A model generated the notes under the pieces. It was not told the origin of the DNA and searched no databases. It worked only from the letters and a program-made list of their open reading frames with translations. Made by a program: the position numbers and the translations under genes. From Acidobacteriota bacterium (lineage in GTDB: Bacteria > Acidobacteriota > Vicinamibacteria > Vicinamibacterales > UBA8438), in assembly GCA_011523845.1 (NCBI GenBank), contig WTFV01000103.1, forward strand, positions 1 to 49,648: DNA of 49,648 nucleotides, given 5' to 3'. Positions within the stretch are counted from its first letter, which is position 1. Each line of letters starts with the position of its first letter. This document shows positions 5,758 to 16,102 of the stretch, piece after piece.

Positions 5758-8083
5758 GGCGCGGTGGACGGGCCGAGGCGCGGCGCGGCGCCGGAATGCC
5801 GGCACGGTGTCGCCGACTGCCTGGCGCGACGTCGTGCGCCGCCGCCTCTTCGTGGCGTCCTGCGCGTTCGCGGTGTGGATCGTCTCCATCGAGGCGAAGC
5901 TGATCCACCTGCAGATCGTGCAGCAGGCCGAGCTCGTCGAGCGGGCCGACAGCCAGCAGCGGCGGACGATCCAGGTGCACTCGAAGCGCGGCGAGATTCT
6001 GGATCGGAACGGACGCGTGCTCGCGTACAGCGTGGACGCCGACACGGTCTACGCCGTCCCGTCCGAGATCGATGATCCGGCGACCGCCGCGCGCGCCCTC
6101 TGCGGTGCGCTGGACGAGTGCTCGGCCGCGGACCGCGACGCGCTCGAACACCGTCTCGGTCGCCGCAGGGCCTTCGTCCCGCTGAAGGCCGACCCGTCTC
6201 CCGCGGAGGCGCGGCGCGTGGAGGCCCTGGAATTGAACGGCGTCGGGATCGACCCCGACACGGGCGCCGTCTACGCGGCTCCGACCCGCATCGACGACGG
6301 GAGCCTGGACGCGACGGCGAGTGCGATCTGCGACGTGCTGGACGAGTGCTCGGCCGCGGACCGCGACACGCTCGAGCGCCGTCTCGGTCGCCGCAGGGCC
6401 TTCGTGTACGTGCGGCGCAAGGTGTCGCCGGAGGAGGCCCGGCGCGTGGCGGCCCTCGGGCTGGAGGGCATCGGATTCCTCACCGAGGACCGGCGTTACT
6501 ATCCCAACCGCGAGCTGGCGGCGCACCTCGTCGGCTACGTCGGTATCGACAATCAGGGACTGAGCGGGATCGAATCGACCTACGACTCGGAGATTGCCGG
6601 CAACGCCGGACAGATCCTCATCCATACCGATGCGCGTCGACGCGTGTTCAGCCGCATCGATCGGCCCCCGACGTCCGGCGCGACGGTCCAGTTGACGATC
6701 GACAAGCAGCTTCAGTACATCGTCGAGCGCGAGCTGCGTGCGGGCATCCGGAACTACGATGCCGATGCCGGAGCGGTCGTGATGCTCGATCCGCGAAGCG
6801 GCGAGATACTGGCGCTCGCCAGCGAGCCCTCGTTCAACCCCAACGCGTTCGCGGCGGCGACCCCGTCTCAGCGACGCAACCGTGCCGTCCAGGACGTCTA
6901 CGAGCCGGGGTCGACGTTCAAGGTCGTGACCGCGGCGGCGGCGTTGCAGGAACGCGCCGTCGAACGCGAGGAGGTGTTCGACGTCAGCGCCGGGTACATC
7001 CGGATCGGCCGCAGCCGTATCCCGGACTTCCGCCCCAACCCGCCGCTCACCTTCACGGACGTGATCGTGAAGTCCAGCAACGTCGGCGCCATCCTGGTCG
7101 GGCTGCGCCTCGGACCGGAACGGCTCAGCCGCTACGTCGACCGTTTCGGATTCGGTCGCACCCAGTCCTCGGACTTTCCGTCGGAGAGTCCCGGTCTCGT
7201 CTGGAGCGCGGATTCCCTCAACGATCGCGCCATCGCCTCCATTTCGATGGGGTACCAGGTTGCGGTCACCCCGCTGCAGATGGCCACCGCGATCGGCGCG
7301 GTTGCGAACGGCGGGGAGCTCCTCCAGCCTCGCGTGGTGCGCGCCGTTGCCCGCGACGGCGAGCACGTGGCTTCCGAGCGACGGGTCATCCGGCGCGCCA
7401 TCCTGCCCGAGACGGCGGCCGAGCTGACCGAGATCATGACGGCGGTCGCGGAACGCGGGACGGCTCGCCGCGCCCGGGTGCCCGGCTACCAGGTCGCGGG
7501 AAAGACCGGCACCGCCGAGAAGCTCATCGACGGACGCTACTCGCACCGGGACCACAATGCCTCGTTCGTCGGGTTCGTGCCGGCCGACGCGCCGCGCCTC
7601 GTCATCCTGGTGATGGTCGACACGCCCCGCACCGCGATGATCAACGGCGTCCGCCAGAGGGCGTACACCGGCGGCGCCGTCGCGGCGCCGATCTTCCAGC
7701 GCATCGCCGAGGCCGCCATGCGTTACCTCGGGGTGCCGCGTTCGGGCGATACGGTCCAACCGGTGCTCGTCGCGCGTTCCCCGACCCCGGCGCAGGCACG
7801 ATTGCAGCCGGCCGCCCTGTCGGAAGGCGCATCCTCGGCCGACTCCGACGTGCAGGCCGCGGCGGAGCACGACGGAACGATGCCCGATCTGCGCGGTCTG
7901 AGCGCCCGGGAGGCCGTCCGCGCCCTGAGCCGCATGGGACTCGGCGCCGAGTTCGTCGGTGACGGAGCGGTGGCGCGCCAGGCGCCGGCTCCGGGCGAGG
8001 CGGTGGATCCGGGCGCGACGGCGCGCATCCGGTTGCAGCGCCACTGGACTCCGGAAGGCGATGCCGAGGCGCTGGGTCCATGA
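5732..8083 (+). CDS. ftsI: Septal transpeptidase FtsI (PBP3) with PASTA domain and internal duplication
   Basis: A 783-residue class B penicillin-binding protein that cross-links septal peptidoglycan. In order: basic cytoplasmic tail, transmembrane helix (about 38-58), pedestal (about 75-330), transpeptidase domain, and a C-terminal PASTA domain (about 713-770). Catalytic motifs are all present: STFK with Ser394, SSN at 448-450 and KTGT at 591-594. The GTG start at 5732 has a strong GGAGG six bases upstream. The pedestal holds a tandem copy of about 74 residues (see 6047-6490), which makes this protein longer than most FtsI. A PASTA domain on FtsI is also seen in other phyla. murE follows with an ATGA overlap. 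Confidence 0.96.
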   Translation: MGPIANRIRARWTGRGAARRRNAGTVSPTAWRDVVRRRLFVASCAFAVWIVSIEAKLIHLQIVQQAELVERADSQQRRTIQVHSKRGEILDRNGRVLAYSVDADTVYAVPSEIDDPATAARALCGALDECSAADRDALEHRLGRRRAFVPLKADPSPAEARRVEALELNGVGIDPDTGAVYAAPTRIDDGSLDATASAICDVLDECSAADRDTLERRLGRRRAFVYVRRKVSPEEARRVAALGLEGIGFLTEDRRYYPNRELAAHLVGYVGIDNQGLSGIESTYDSEIAGNAGQILIHTDARRRVFSRIDRPPTSGATVQLTIDKQLQYIVERELRAGIRNYDADAGAVVMLDPRSGEILALASEPSFNPNAFAAATPSQRRNRAVQDVYEPGSTFKVVTAAAALQERAVEREEVFDVSAGYIRIGRSRIPDFRPNPPLTFTDVIVKSSNVGAILVGLRLGPERLSRYVDRFGFGRTQSSDFPSESPGLVWSADSLNDRAIASISMGYQVAVTPLQMATAIGAVANGGELLQPRVVRAVARDGEHVASERRVIRRAILPETAAELTEIMTAVAERGTARRARVPGYQVAGKTGTAEKLIDGRYSHRDHNASFVGFVPADAPRLVILVMVDTPRTAMINGVRQRAYTGGAVAAPIFQRIAEAAMRYLGVPRSGDTVQPVLVARSPTPAQARLQPAALSEGASSADSDVQAAAEHDGTMPDLRGLSAREAVRALSRMGLGAEFVGDGAVARQAPAPGEAVDPGATARIRLQRHWTPEGDAEALGP
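6047..6490 (+). repeat. Tandem duplication inside ftsI (pedestal segment, two copies of about 222 bp)
   Basis: Copy 1 (6047-6268) begins VYAVPSEIDD and copy 2 (from 6269) begins VYAAPTRIDD. Both contain LDECSAADRD, RLGRRRAFV and PxEARRVxALxLxGxG. At DNA level 6113-6178 and 6341-6406 differ at only 4 of 66 positions, including third codon positions. That points to a recent duplication or to gene conversion. The copies stay in frame, with a two-codon length difference. Confidence 0.95.
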
Positions 8084-9618
8084 CGATGGTCGAGGAACCA
8101 CCTGCCGTGCGGAGTCCACGCGCCGGGATGACGTTGGGCTACCTGCTCGCGGACGCCGGCATCGAGAATGCCGGGGCGCTGACCGCGGGCCGGCTGGAGG
8201 CGACGGTGGCCGGCGTCCATTTCGATTCGCGCGACGTCGCCGAGGGCGGCGTATTCGTCGCCGTGCCCGGCCAGCGCGTCGACGGGGCGGACTTCGCCCC
8301 GGAGGCCTGTGCGCGCGGCGCCGCTCTCGTGGTCGCGGAGCCCGAACCGCCGGCCGCCCCGTCGTGCCCCTGGCTGCAGGTGCCGGATGCCCGTGCCGCG
8401 CTGGCGGCTCTGGCCGCGGCGTTCCACGGCCACCCGAGTCGCAGCCTGCTGGTCGTCGGGGTCACCGGAACCAACGGCAAGACGACCACGACGTACCTGC
8501 TCGAATCGATCTTCGAGCAGGCGGGGCTGGCCGCCGGGCGCATCAGCTCCATCGCCAACCGGGTCGGCCGCGACGAAGCCGAGCGTCCCGCCGTGCACAC
8601 GACGCCCGAGGCGCCGGCGGTCCAGGCGCTGCTCGGGGCGATGCGCGACCGGGGCGCGCGGGCCTGCGCCATGGAGGTCTCCTCGCACGCCGTGGCCCTG
8701 CGACGCGTGGATCACGTGCGGTTCGCCGCCGCGGTCTTCACCAACCTCACACGCGATCACCTCGACTTTCACGGGGACATGGCGCGGTATTTCGCCGCCA
8801 AGCGAAGGCTGTTCGAGTTGCTGCCGGACGGCGCCCCGGCCGCCGTCAACGTCGACGATCCCCACGGCGCCCGGCTCGCGGCAGCCGTGAACAGGCCCGT
8901 TACCTATGCCCTGGACCGGACCGCGGACTGCATGCCCGACCGTCTCGATCTGCGGGCGGACGGGACGTCCATCGAGGCGCGGACGCCGCGCGGTCCGCTG
9001 CGGCTCGAGTCGCCGCTGATCGGACGCGCGGCGGCGTGCAGCGTGCTGGCCGCCGCCACCGCGGCCGTCGCGCTCGACCTGCCGTTCGCGGGCATCGAGG
9101 CCGGCGTGCGCGCGCTGACCCTGGTGCCGGGACGGATGCAGACGGTTTCCGCCCCGGGAGACGACGTGACGGTCATCGTCGACTCGGCGCATACCGACGA
9201 TGCGCTGCGCGGCCTGCTCGAGGCCGTCCGGCCGCTCGCGAGGCGAATCGTCACGGTGTTCGGCTGCGGCGGCGACCGGGACGCCGCGAAGCGGCCGCTG
9301 ATGGGGGTGGTCGCGACGCGCCTGAGCGATGCGGTCGTCCTGACGTCCGACAACCCGCGGTCGGAGGATCCGGACGCGATCATCGAGGACATCGAGCGCG
9401 GCATCGGCCGCTCGGACACGCCGCATCTGGTGCTGGCGGATCGGGGCGCGGCGATTGCCCGCGCGATCGGCGATGCGGCGCCCGGGGACACGGTGGTCAT
9501 CGCCGGGAAGGGTCACGAGCGCTACCAGGTGATCGGATCGCGGGCGGTCCCTTTCGACGACGCGGTCGTGGCCCGTGCGGCGCTCGCCGCGCGGCGCTCC
9601 CGGTCGCAGACAGGATGA
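8080..9618 (+). CDS. murE: UDP-MurNAc-L-Ala-D-Glu ligase MurE (meso-DAP type)
   Basis: A 512-residue cytoplasmic Mur ligase that adds the third residue of the peptidoglycan stem peptide. The ATP-binding P-loop GTNGKTTTT is at about 130-138. The SSHAVALRR segment and a C-terminal domain with GCGGDRDAAKRP follow. DNPR at 424-427 is the motif that recognises meso-diaminopimelate in DAP-type enzymes, so the wall is inferred to be mDAP-type. A usual Tyr in VDYAHTPD is Ser here (VDSAHTDD). The ATG overlaps the ftsI stop as ATGA, and murF starts about eight bases after the stop. Confidence 0.96.
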   Translation: MTMVEEPPAVRSPRAGMTLGYLLADAGIENAGALTAGRLEATVAGVHFDSRDVAEGGVFVAVPGQRVDGADFAPEACARGAALVVAEPEPPAAPSCPWLQVPDARAALAALAAAFHGHPSRSLLVVGVTGTNGKTTTTYLLESIFEQAGLAAGRISSIANRVGRDEAERPAVHTTPEAPAVQALLGAMRDRGARACAMEVSSHAVALRRVDHVRFAAAVFTNLTRDHLDFHGDMARYFAAKRRLFELLPDGAPAAVNVDDPHGARLAAAVNRPVTYALDRTADCMPDRLDLRADGTSIEARTPRGPLRLESPLIGRAAACSVLAAATAAVALDLPFAGIEAGVRALTLVPGRMQTVSAPGDDVTVIVDSAHTDDALRGLLEAVRPLARRIVTVFGCGGDRDAAKRPLMGVVATRLSDAVVLTSDNPRSEDPDAIIEDIERGIGRSDTPHLVLADRGAAIARAIGDAAPGDTVVIAGKGHERYQVIGSRAVPFDDAVVARAALAARRSRSQTG

Positions 9619-9625
9619 CAGGCAG

Positions 9626-11046
9626 GTGGTGGGGTGCGGAACGGCGCGAGCGCGGGCGGGGGAGCTGGCCCTGGCAGCCGGCGGCAAACTGGTGGCCGGC
9701 CGACCCGAGGTCGAGCTGGGCGACATCTCCATCGACAGCCGCCGCATCCGTCCGGGCGACGTTTTTCTGGCGATTCGGGGCGAGCGGCTCGACGGTCACG
9801 AATTCATCGCCGAGGCACTTCGCAAAGGAGCGGCGGGCGTGATCGTCGGTGACAGGACGGCGGCGCCGGTCACCGGGGCGGATGGGCTCGCTCCGGTGAC
9901 CATCGTCGTCGGCGACACGGTTCGCGCCCTGCAGTCCATCGCCCGGGACGTCCGCCGTCGCTCCGGTACGCAGGTGGTGGCGATTACCGGCAGCGTGGGC
10001 AAGACGACCACGAAGGAGCTGACGGCGTCGTTCGTCGGCACGCGGCACGAAGTCGTGCGCAATGCAGGCAACCTCAACAATCACATCGGTCTTCCCCTGT
10101 CGCTCCTGGCGCTCCGGCGGCGCCCGGACGTCGCGGTGGTCGAGCTGGGCATGAACCACGCCGGCGAGATCCGTACGCTGGTCGGCATCGCCGAGCCGGA
10201 CGTTCGGGTCTGGACCAACGTGGCGGAGGTCCATGCGGCATCGTTCGCCTCGATTGAAGGGATCGCCGACGCCAAGGCGGAGATCCTGGATGGCGCAGGC
10301 AGCCGCGATCATCTGGTGGTCAACGCCGACGATCCGCTGGTCATGGCGCGCATCGGACGGTTCCCCGGCCAGGTGACGACGTTCGGGGTCACGGCGCCTG
10401 CCGACGTGCGGGCGGCGGACATCGAGGATCTCGGGCTCGACGGCATGCGGGCGACGGTTCGGACCCCGGCCGGCAGCAGGACGGTCGGCACGCCGCTGAT
10501 CGGCGCCGGCCAGGTCGCCAACGTCCTGGCGGCCATCGCGGTTGCGTTGCGCTTCCACGTTCCGCTCGACGAGATGGTGCGCGTGGCGGGCGAGTTCTCG
10601 CCTCCGCCGCGTCGCGGCGAGGTGGTTCGCCTGTCCGGCGGAGTGACCGTCGTCGACGATTCCTACAATTCCAGCCCGGTGGCTCTGGAGCGGGCCCTGC
10701 GGTCATTGGGGCGGGACCGCGGGCACCGCCGGCGCGTCGCCGTTCTGGGAGAGATGCTCGAGTTGGGTTCCCGTGCCTCCGCCCTGCATCGCGCCTGCGG
10801 GCGGCTCGCGGTCGAGGCCGGGTTCGACGTGCTGGTGGTCGTCGGGGGAGCGGCGGCGAGGTCGCTGGCGGAAGGCGCCCGTGCGGCAGGGCTCGGCGCC
10901 GGCCGCGTCCTGACGTGCGGCGCCAGCGAGGAGGCGGCGGCGCTCGCCGCGGACCTCGTGCGCGCGGGCGACCTCGTACTGGTGAAGGGCTCTCGCGGCG
11001 TGCGCACCGATCGGGTGGCGGACCGGCTGAAGGCGGAGTGGGGTTG

Positions 11047-11047
<1 letters not shown>
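9626..11047 (+). CDS. murF: UDP-MurNAc-tripeptide--D-Ala-D-Ala ligase MurF
   Basis: A ligase of about 473 residues that adds D-Ala-D-Ala to complete UDP-MurNAc-pentapeptide. P-loop GSVGKTTTKE has its Lys at about 126. NAGNLNNHIGLPLSLL, ELGMNHAGEI and DDSYNSSP are family hallmarks. The open frame extends back into murE, but the natural start is one of two tandem GTG codons (9626 or 9629) just after the murE stop. An AGGA lies at 9612-9615, so I chose 9626. The stop overlaps the mraY ATG as TGATG. No ddl gene is in the window, so D-Ala-D-Ala must be made elsewhere. Confidence 0.94.
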
Positions 11048-12128
<1,081 letters not shown>

Positions 12129-12132
<4 letters not shown>

Positions 12133-13544
12133 GCCAGTTCTCGGTTGCGGATGCTCGTGTCGTGGTGGTCGGAGCGGGCCGGAGCGGCATTGCCGCGGCG
12201 CGGCTGCTGGCCGGTCGCGGCGCGCGAGTGACGCTGAGCGAGGCCGGCAGGGAAGTTGCAGGTAGTGGATTGCTGGCCGACCAGGGCATCGAGATCGAAG
12301 TCGGCGGCCACCGGGCCGACACCCTGGGCGCGGCGGACCTGATCGTGTCGAGTCCGGGCGTGTCTCCGCGGTTGCCGGAGATTGCCGCGGCGCGGCGCCG
12401 CGGGATTCCGGTGATCAGCGAGGTGGAGCTGGCGGCGCGCTGGTTGCGAGGCCGCCTGGTGGCGGTGACCGGCACGAAGGGAAAGTCGACGACGGTCGTC
12501 GTGACCGCCCGCATGCTCGAGGCCGGGGGGCGGCACGCCGTGGTCGGCGGCAACATCGGCGTGGCGCTCAGCAGTCAGGTGGAGACGTCGAGGCCGGAGG
12601 TCGTGCACGTCGTGGAGGTGAGCAGCTTTCAACTGGAGCTCACCGAGACCTTCCGGCCGTGGATAGCGGTTTGCCTGAACCTGTCTCCGGATCACCTGGA
12701 CCGGCACGCGAGCTTCGAGGAGTACGCCGGCGCAAAGGCGCGCGTCTTCGCGAACCAGACGCCGGACGACGCGATGGTCATCAACGCCGACGACCCGGAC
12801 GTGCTCCGTATCGCGCGTGCGGGGCGGGCGCGGGCGCTCCGTTTCGCCGTCGAGACCCGGCTCGCGGAGGGTGTGCAGGTGACGGCGGGCGGCATAGCGC
12901 AGCGGTCGGCCGGGGGCGAGAAGTGCCTGGTGCCGATGTCCGCGGTCCGGGTTCCGGGACGACACCTGCTGGGCGACATTGCCGCCGCCGCCGCCGTCGG
13001 CACGCTGGCGGGTGTGGATGCCGGTGCGATGACGCGCGCGGTGCAGTCGTTCACCGGACTGGAGCACACCCTCGAGCTGGTGCGGGAGATCGACGGCGTC
13101 CGCTTCGTGAACGACTCGAAGGCGACCAACGTCGTCGCGGCGCGCGCCGCGGTGGAGTGCTTCGGAGCGGGCGTGGTGGTGATCCTCGGGGGACGGTTCA
13201 AGGGGGGCCGGTTCGAGGATCTGCGAGCCGCCCTGGCGAGCCGCGACGCGTCGGTGGTCGCCATCGGCGAGGCGCGGCGGCAGGTGCGCCGGGCGCTCGA
13301 GGCGGATGTCGCCGTGCACGAGGCGGGGACGATGGACGAGGCGGTGCAATCGGCGGCCGCGCTCGCGCGCCCCGGCGGCGCCGTGTTGCTGGCGCCGGCG
13401 TGCGCCAGCCTCGACATGTTCCGCGACTATGCGGCGAGAGGCGTGGCGTTCAGAAACGCGGTGGCCGCGCTGGCGGCGTCCGGCTGGTCGCCCGAGCGGG
13501 GCCGTGGACGCGAGCAGGCGAGAGACCGTGGACGTGAGCAGTGA
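12129..13544 (+). CDS. murD: UDP-MurNAc-L-alanine--D-glutamate ligase MurD
   Basis: A 471-residue Mur ligase that adds D-glutamate as the second stem residue. The N-terminal Rossmann-like domain has VVGAGRSGIAAARLL. The ATP loop GTKGKSTT has Lys119. NLSPDHLDRH and NDSKATN are family motifs, and the C-terminal LLAPACASLDMFRDYAARG is well conserved. The family normally ends soon after RG..F...V. Here an unusual Arg/Glu/Gly tail (GRGREQ-ARD-RGREQ, from a 16-bp direct repeat at 13502 and 13526) follows. The stop codon itself lies in the left arm of an inverted repeat, so the tail looks derived from an insertion. Confidence 0.95.
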
Positions 13545-13659
13545 GCAGTCATCAGTCGGTTTGCGCGGTGAAGAGCTGGCCGCTGGGAGCGCAGGCTATC
13601 CCTTGCCTGCGAGGCTGGTGTCTCCACCCGGGTCTGACTGATGACTGCTGACCGCTCAC
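13534..13659. mobile_element. MITE-like element with 24-bp terminal inverted repeats
   Basis: The left arm 13534-13557 and right arm 13636-13659 are reverse complements at 22 of 24 positions, with an exact inner core of 14 bp (13544-13557 / 13636-13649). The 78-bp centre has no open frame of note. The element sits between murD and ftsW in an otherwise tightly packed operon. Its left arm carries the murD stop TGA (13542-13544). No target-site duplication is certain. The remaining 13660-13737 holds only a small hairpin (13681-13696). Confidence 0.65.
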
Positions 13660-13737
13660 GCGAACGTGCAACCCTGTTTTCGGGTCCAGCGACCCGGAGC
13701 TTTAGCCCCGTCGAGTCCGGATTGACCGGTTCGGAGT

Positions 13738-14838
13738 ATGGCGCGGAAACTCAAGCCCGACAAGTTGCTCTTTCTCGCCACGCTCGCGTTGTTGAGCGTG
13801 AGCGTGATCATGGTCTACAGCGCGTCGGCCCAGCTCGCCATGGACCGCTATGCACGGCCGTACCACTTCCTGCTCCGGCAGGTCTGGTGGGCCGTCATGG
13901 GGTTCGGGTTGCTCTGGGGCGTCATGCGGATCGACTACCGCCGGTTCCGAAGGCCCGGCGTTCTGTGGACCGCGATCGGCGTGACGACGGTCGCGCTGAT
14001 TGCCGTGCTCTTCAGCGAGCCGATCAACGGGACCCGCCGCTGGTTCGGCATTGCCGGGTTCGGGGTACAGCCGTCCGAGCTGGCGAAGATCGCGCTGATC
14101 CTGTTCGCCGCGGCGCAGCTCGAACGGCGAATGGAACGGGTCAACGACGTTCTCTACGCGTTGCTGCCGCTCGGCGCCCTGACGGCCGGCATAGCGGTCC
14201 TGATCCTCCTGCAGCCGGATTTCAGCACGGCGGTCGCCGCCATCGTGATCGTGGCGGCGATGGTCTTCGCCGCGGGCCTCGGCTACCGCTACCTGATCGG
14301 GGCGGCGCTCATGCTCGCTCCGGCTCTCTATGTCGTCATCGCGAGCGCACCGTACCGCCGCAGGCGGCTGCTCGCCTTCCTCGACCCCTGGGCCGATCCC
14401 CTGGGCGACGGATTCCAGATCATCCAGTCCCAGATCGCCGTCGGTACGGGCGGCGTTGCGGGCAAGGGTCTCATGCGCGGCGTGCAGAAGCTGCACTTTC
14501 TGCCCGAGCCGCACACCGACTTCATCTACGCCGTCATCGCGGAGGAGACGGGACTGATCGGAGCGACGGTGATCCTGCTGTGCTTCGCGGTCATCACCTG
14601 GCGCGGCCTCCACGTCGCCAACCATGCGCCCGACCGCTTCGGCGCGTTTCTGGCGATCGGCCTGACGACGATGGTCGCCATCCAGGCGTTTCTCAACATG
14701 AGCGTCGTGCTCGGGCTGATGCCGACGACCGGCATACCGCTGCCCTTCGTCAGCGCGGGGGGATCGTCACTGCTGATCGGGCTGATCGGCATGGGAATAC
14801 TGCTGAACGTGTCGCAGCATGCGGCGCTGAGGCATTGA
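13738..14838 (+). CDS. ftsW: Septal peptidoglycan glycosyltransferase FtsW
   Basis: A 366-residue SEDS-family polytopic protein that polymerises lipid II at the septum together with FtsI. About ten helices are present. Family motifs are NGTRRWFGIAGFGVQPSELAK (with the PSE signature), FLDPWADPLGDGFQIIQS, LPEPHTDFIYAVIAEE and LPFVSAGGSSLL. The ATG at 13738 is the only sensible start. GGAG lies only one base from it, too close for normal initiation, so the start signal is weak. It follows the MITE-like element, which may alter its expression relative to murD. Confidence 0.96.
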   Translation: MARKLKPDKLLFLATLALLSVSVIMVYSASAQLAMDRYARPYHFLLRQVWWAVMGFGLLWGVMRIDYRRFRRPGVLWTAIGVTTVALIAVLFSEPINGTRRWFGIAGFGVQPSELAKIALILFAAAQLERRMERVNDVLYALLPLGALTAGIAVLILLQPDFSTAVAAIVIVAAMVFAAGLGYRYLIGAALMLAPALYVVIASAPYRRRRLLAFLDPWADPLGDGFQIIQSQIAVGTGGVAGKGLMRGVQKLHFLPEPHTDFIYAVIAEETGLIGATVILLCFAVITWRGLHVANHAPDRFGAFLAIGLTTMVAIQAFLNMSVVLGLMPTTGIPLPFVSAGGSSLLIGLIGMGILLNVSQHAALRH

Positions 14839-14865
14839 CGCGGCGGGCGGGGGCGAGGCGGATCC

Positions 14866-16020
14866 GTGAAGGCTGCCGACTCGAGTGCGGAGACGAGAGC
14901 GCCTCGGGTGCTGTTTGCGGGTGGCGGCACCGGTGGTCATCTGTTTCCCGGAATCGCCGTGGCGCGGGCGCTCGTCCGGCGTCACCGGCGCGCGCAGGTC
15001 GTGTTCGCGGGGACGGGGCGGGGCATCGAGGCCCGTGTGCTGGCGCTCGAGGGTTTCCGCTTCGAGCCGATTCGGAGTGCGGGGCTCGTCGGCAAGTCGC
15101 CCGGCGCCATCGCCCGGACCGCCGTGCTGGCGCCGCTGACGCTCTTCGACGCGGCGCGCGTCCTGCACCGCGCCCGCCCGGACCTGGTGATTGGTCTCGG
15201 GGGCTACAGCGCCGGGCCGGTGGTGCTTCTCGCCGCGTTTGCGGGTCGTTCGACGATGCTTATGGAGCAGAACGCGGTACCCGGAATGACTAACCGGATG
15301 CTCGCACCGTTCGTGGAGGCGGCGGCCGTCTCGTTCGAGGCGACCACCTCCTGCTTCGGGGCCGGCGCGTTCGTCAGCGGCAATCCCGTCCGGGAGGGGT
15401 TCTTCGCCGCTGCCAGGGTCGATCGGGCGGGGCGGTCGGGTCCGCCGACCCTGCTGGTGCTCGGCGGGTCGCAGGGAGCCCACCGCCTGAACGTGGCCCT
15501 GGTCGCCGCCGCCGGCGCGCTGGCGGCGATGCCCCGGGGTATCCGCGTCATCCACCAGACGGGCGAACGTGATCGCGACCGGGTACGCGACGCCTACCGC
15601 CGGGCGGGGCTGGACGCTTGCGTGCAGGCGTTTTTCGAGAAGCTGCATGAAGAGATGCGCGCGGCCGACGTGGTGGTCTGCCGCGCCGGAGCGACGACGC
15701 TGGCCGAGGTGGCGGCGGCGGGCCTGCCCGCCGTGATCGTGCCGTTGCCCACGGCCGCCAACGACCACCAGCGCCGGAACGCCGCCGCGCTCGCGGCCGC
15801 CGGGGCCGCTGAAGTGATCGAGGAGGCCGATCTCGATCGGCGGCTCGTACCCCGACTGACGGCGCTCGCGGGCGACGGCGGGCGTCGCGCGGCGATGGCG
15901 GCGGCCGCGGCGCGCCTGGCGAAGCCGGATGCGACCGACAAGATAGTGAGGAGAGCCGAGCAACTCATGGGGCACGTTGGCGCCGTTGCGGGCGGGGAGC
16001 GCCGGGGAGCTGCGCCGTAG
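14866..16020 (+). CDS. murG: UDP-GlcNAc:lipid I N-acetylglucosaminyltransferase MurG
   Basis: A 384-residue GT28 enzyme on the inner face of the membrane that converts lipid I to lipid II. The first glycine loop GGGTGGHLFPG is at 19-29, the second, GLGGYSAGP, near 110. MEQNAVPGMTNR, GNPVRE, VLGGSQGAHRLN and CRAGATTLAE are all typical. The start is GTG at 14866, with GAGG about ten bases upstream. The tail after residue 370 is variable. An 82-bp gap without a gene separates it from murC. Confidence 0.96.
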   Translation: MKAADSSAETRAPRVLFAGGGTGGHLFPGIAVARALVRRHRRAQVVFAGTGRGIEARVLALEGFRFEPIRSAGLVGKSPGAIARTAVLAPLTLFDAARVLHRARPDLVIGLGGYSAGPVVLLAAFAGRSTMLMEQNAVPGMTNRMLAPFVEAAAVSFEATTSCFGAGAFVSGNPVREGFFAAARVDRAGRSGPPTLLVLGGSQGAHRLNVALVAAAGALAAMPRGIRVIHQTGERDRDRVRDAYRRAGLDACVQAFFEKLHEEMRAADVVVCRAGATTLAEVAAAGLPAVIVPLPTAANDHQRRNAAALAAAGAAEVIEEADLDRRLVPRLTALAGDGGRRAAMAAAAARLAKPDATDKIVRRAEQLMGHVGAVAGGERRGAAP

Positions 16021-16102
16021 CACGACGCAGACTTCCGGAACGGGTTGGTCGAGCGGCAATGAGAGCCGCGGGGCGACGATTTCCGGGCGAGGGGCCGGTC
16101 GT

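Noticed and set aside
4385..8119. A 1244-codon open frame on the minus strand
   Set aside because: It is antisense to rsmH, ftsL and ftsI, with no recognisable motif. It is a product of the GC bias.
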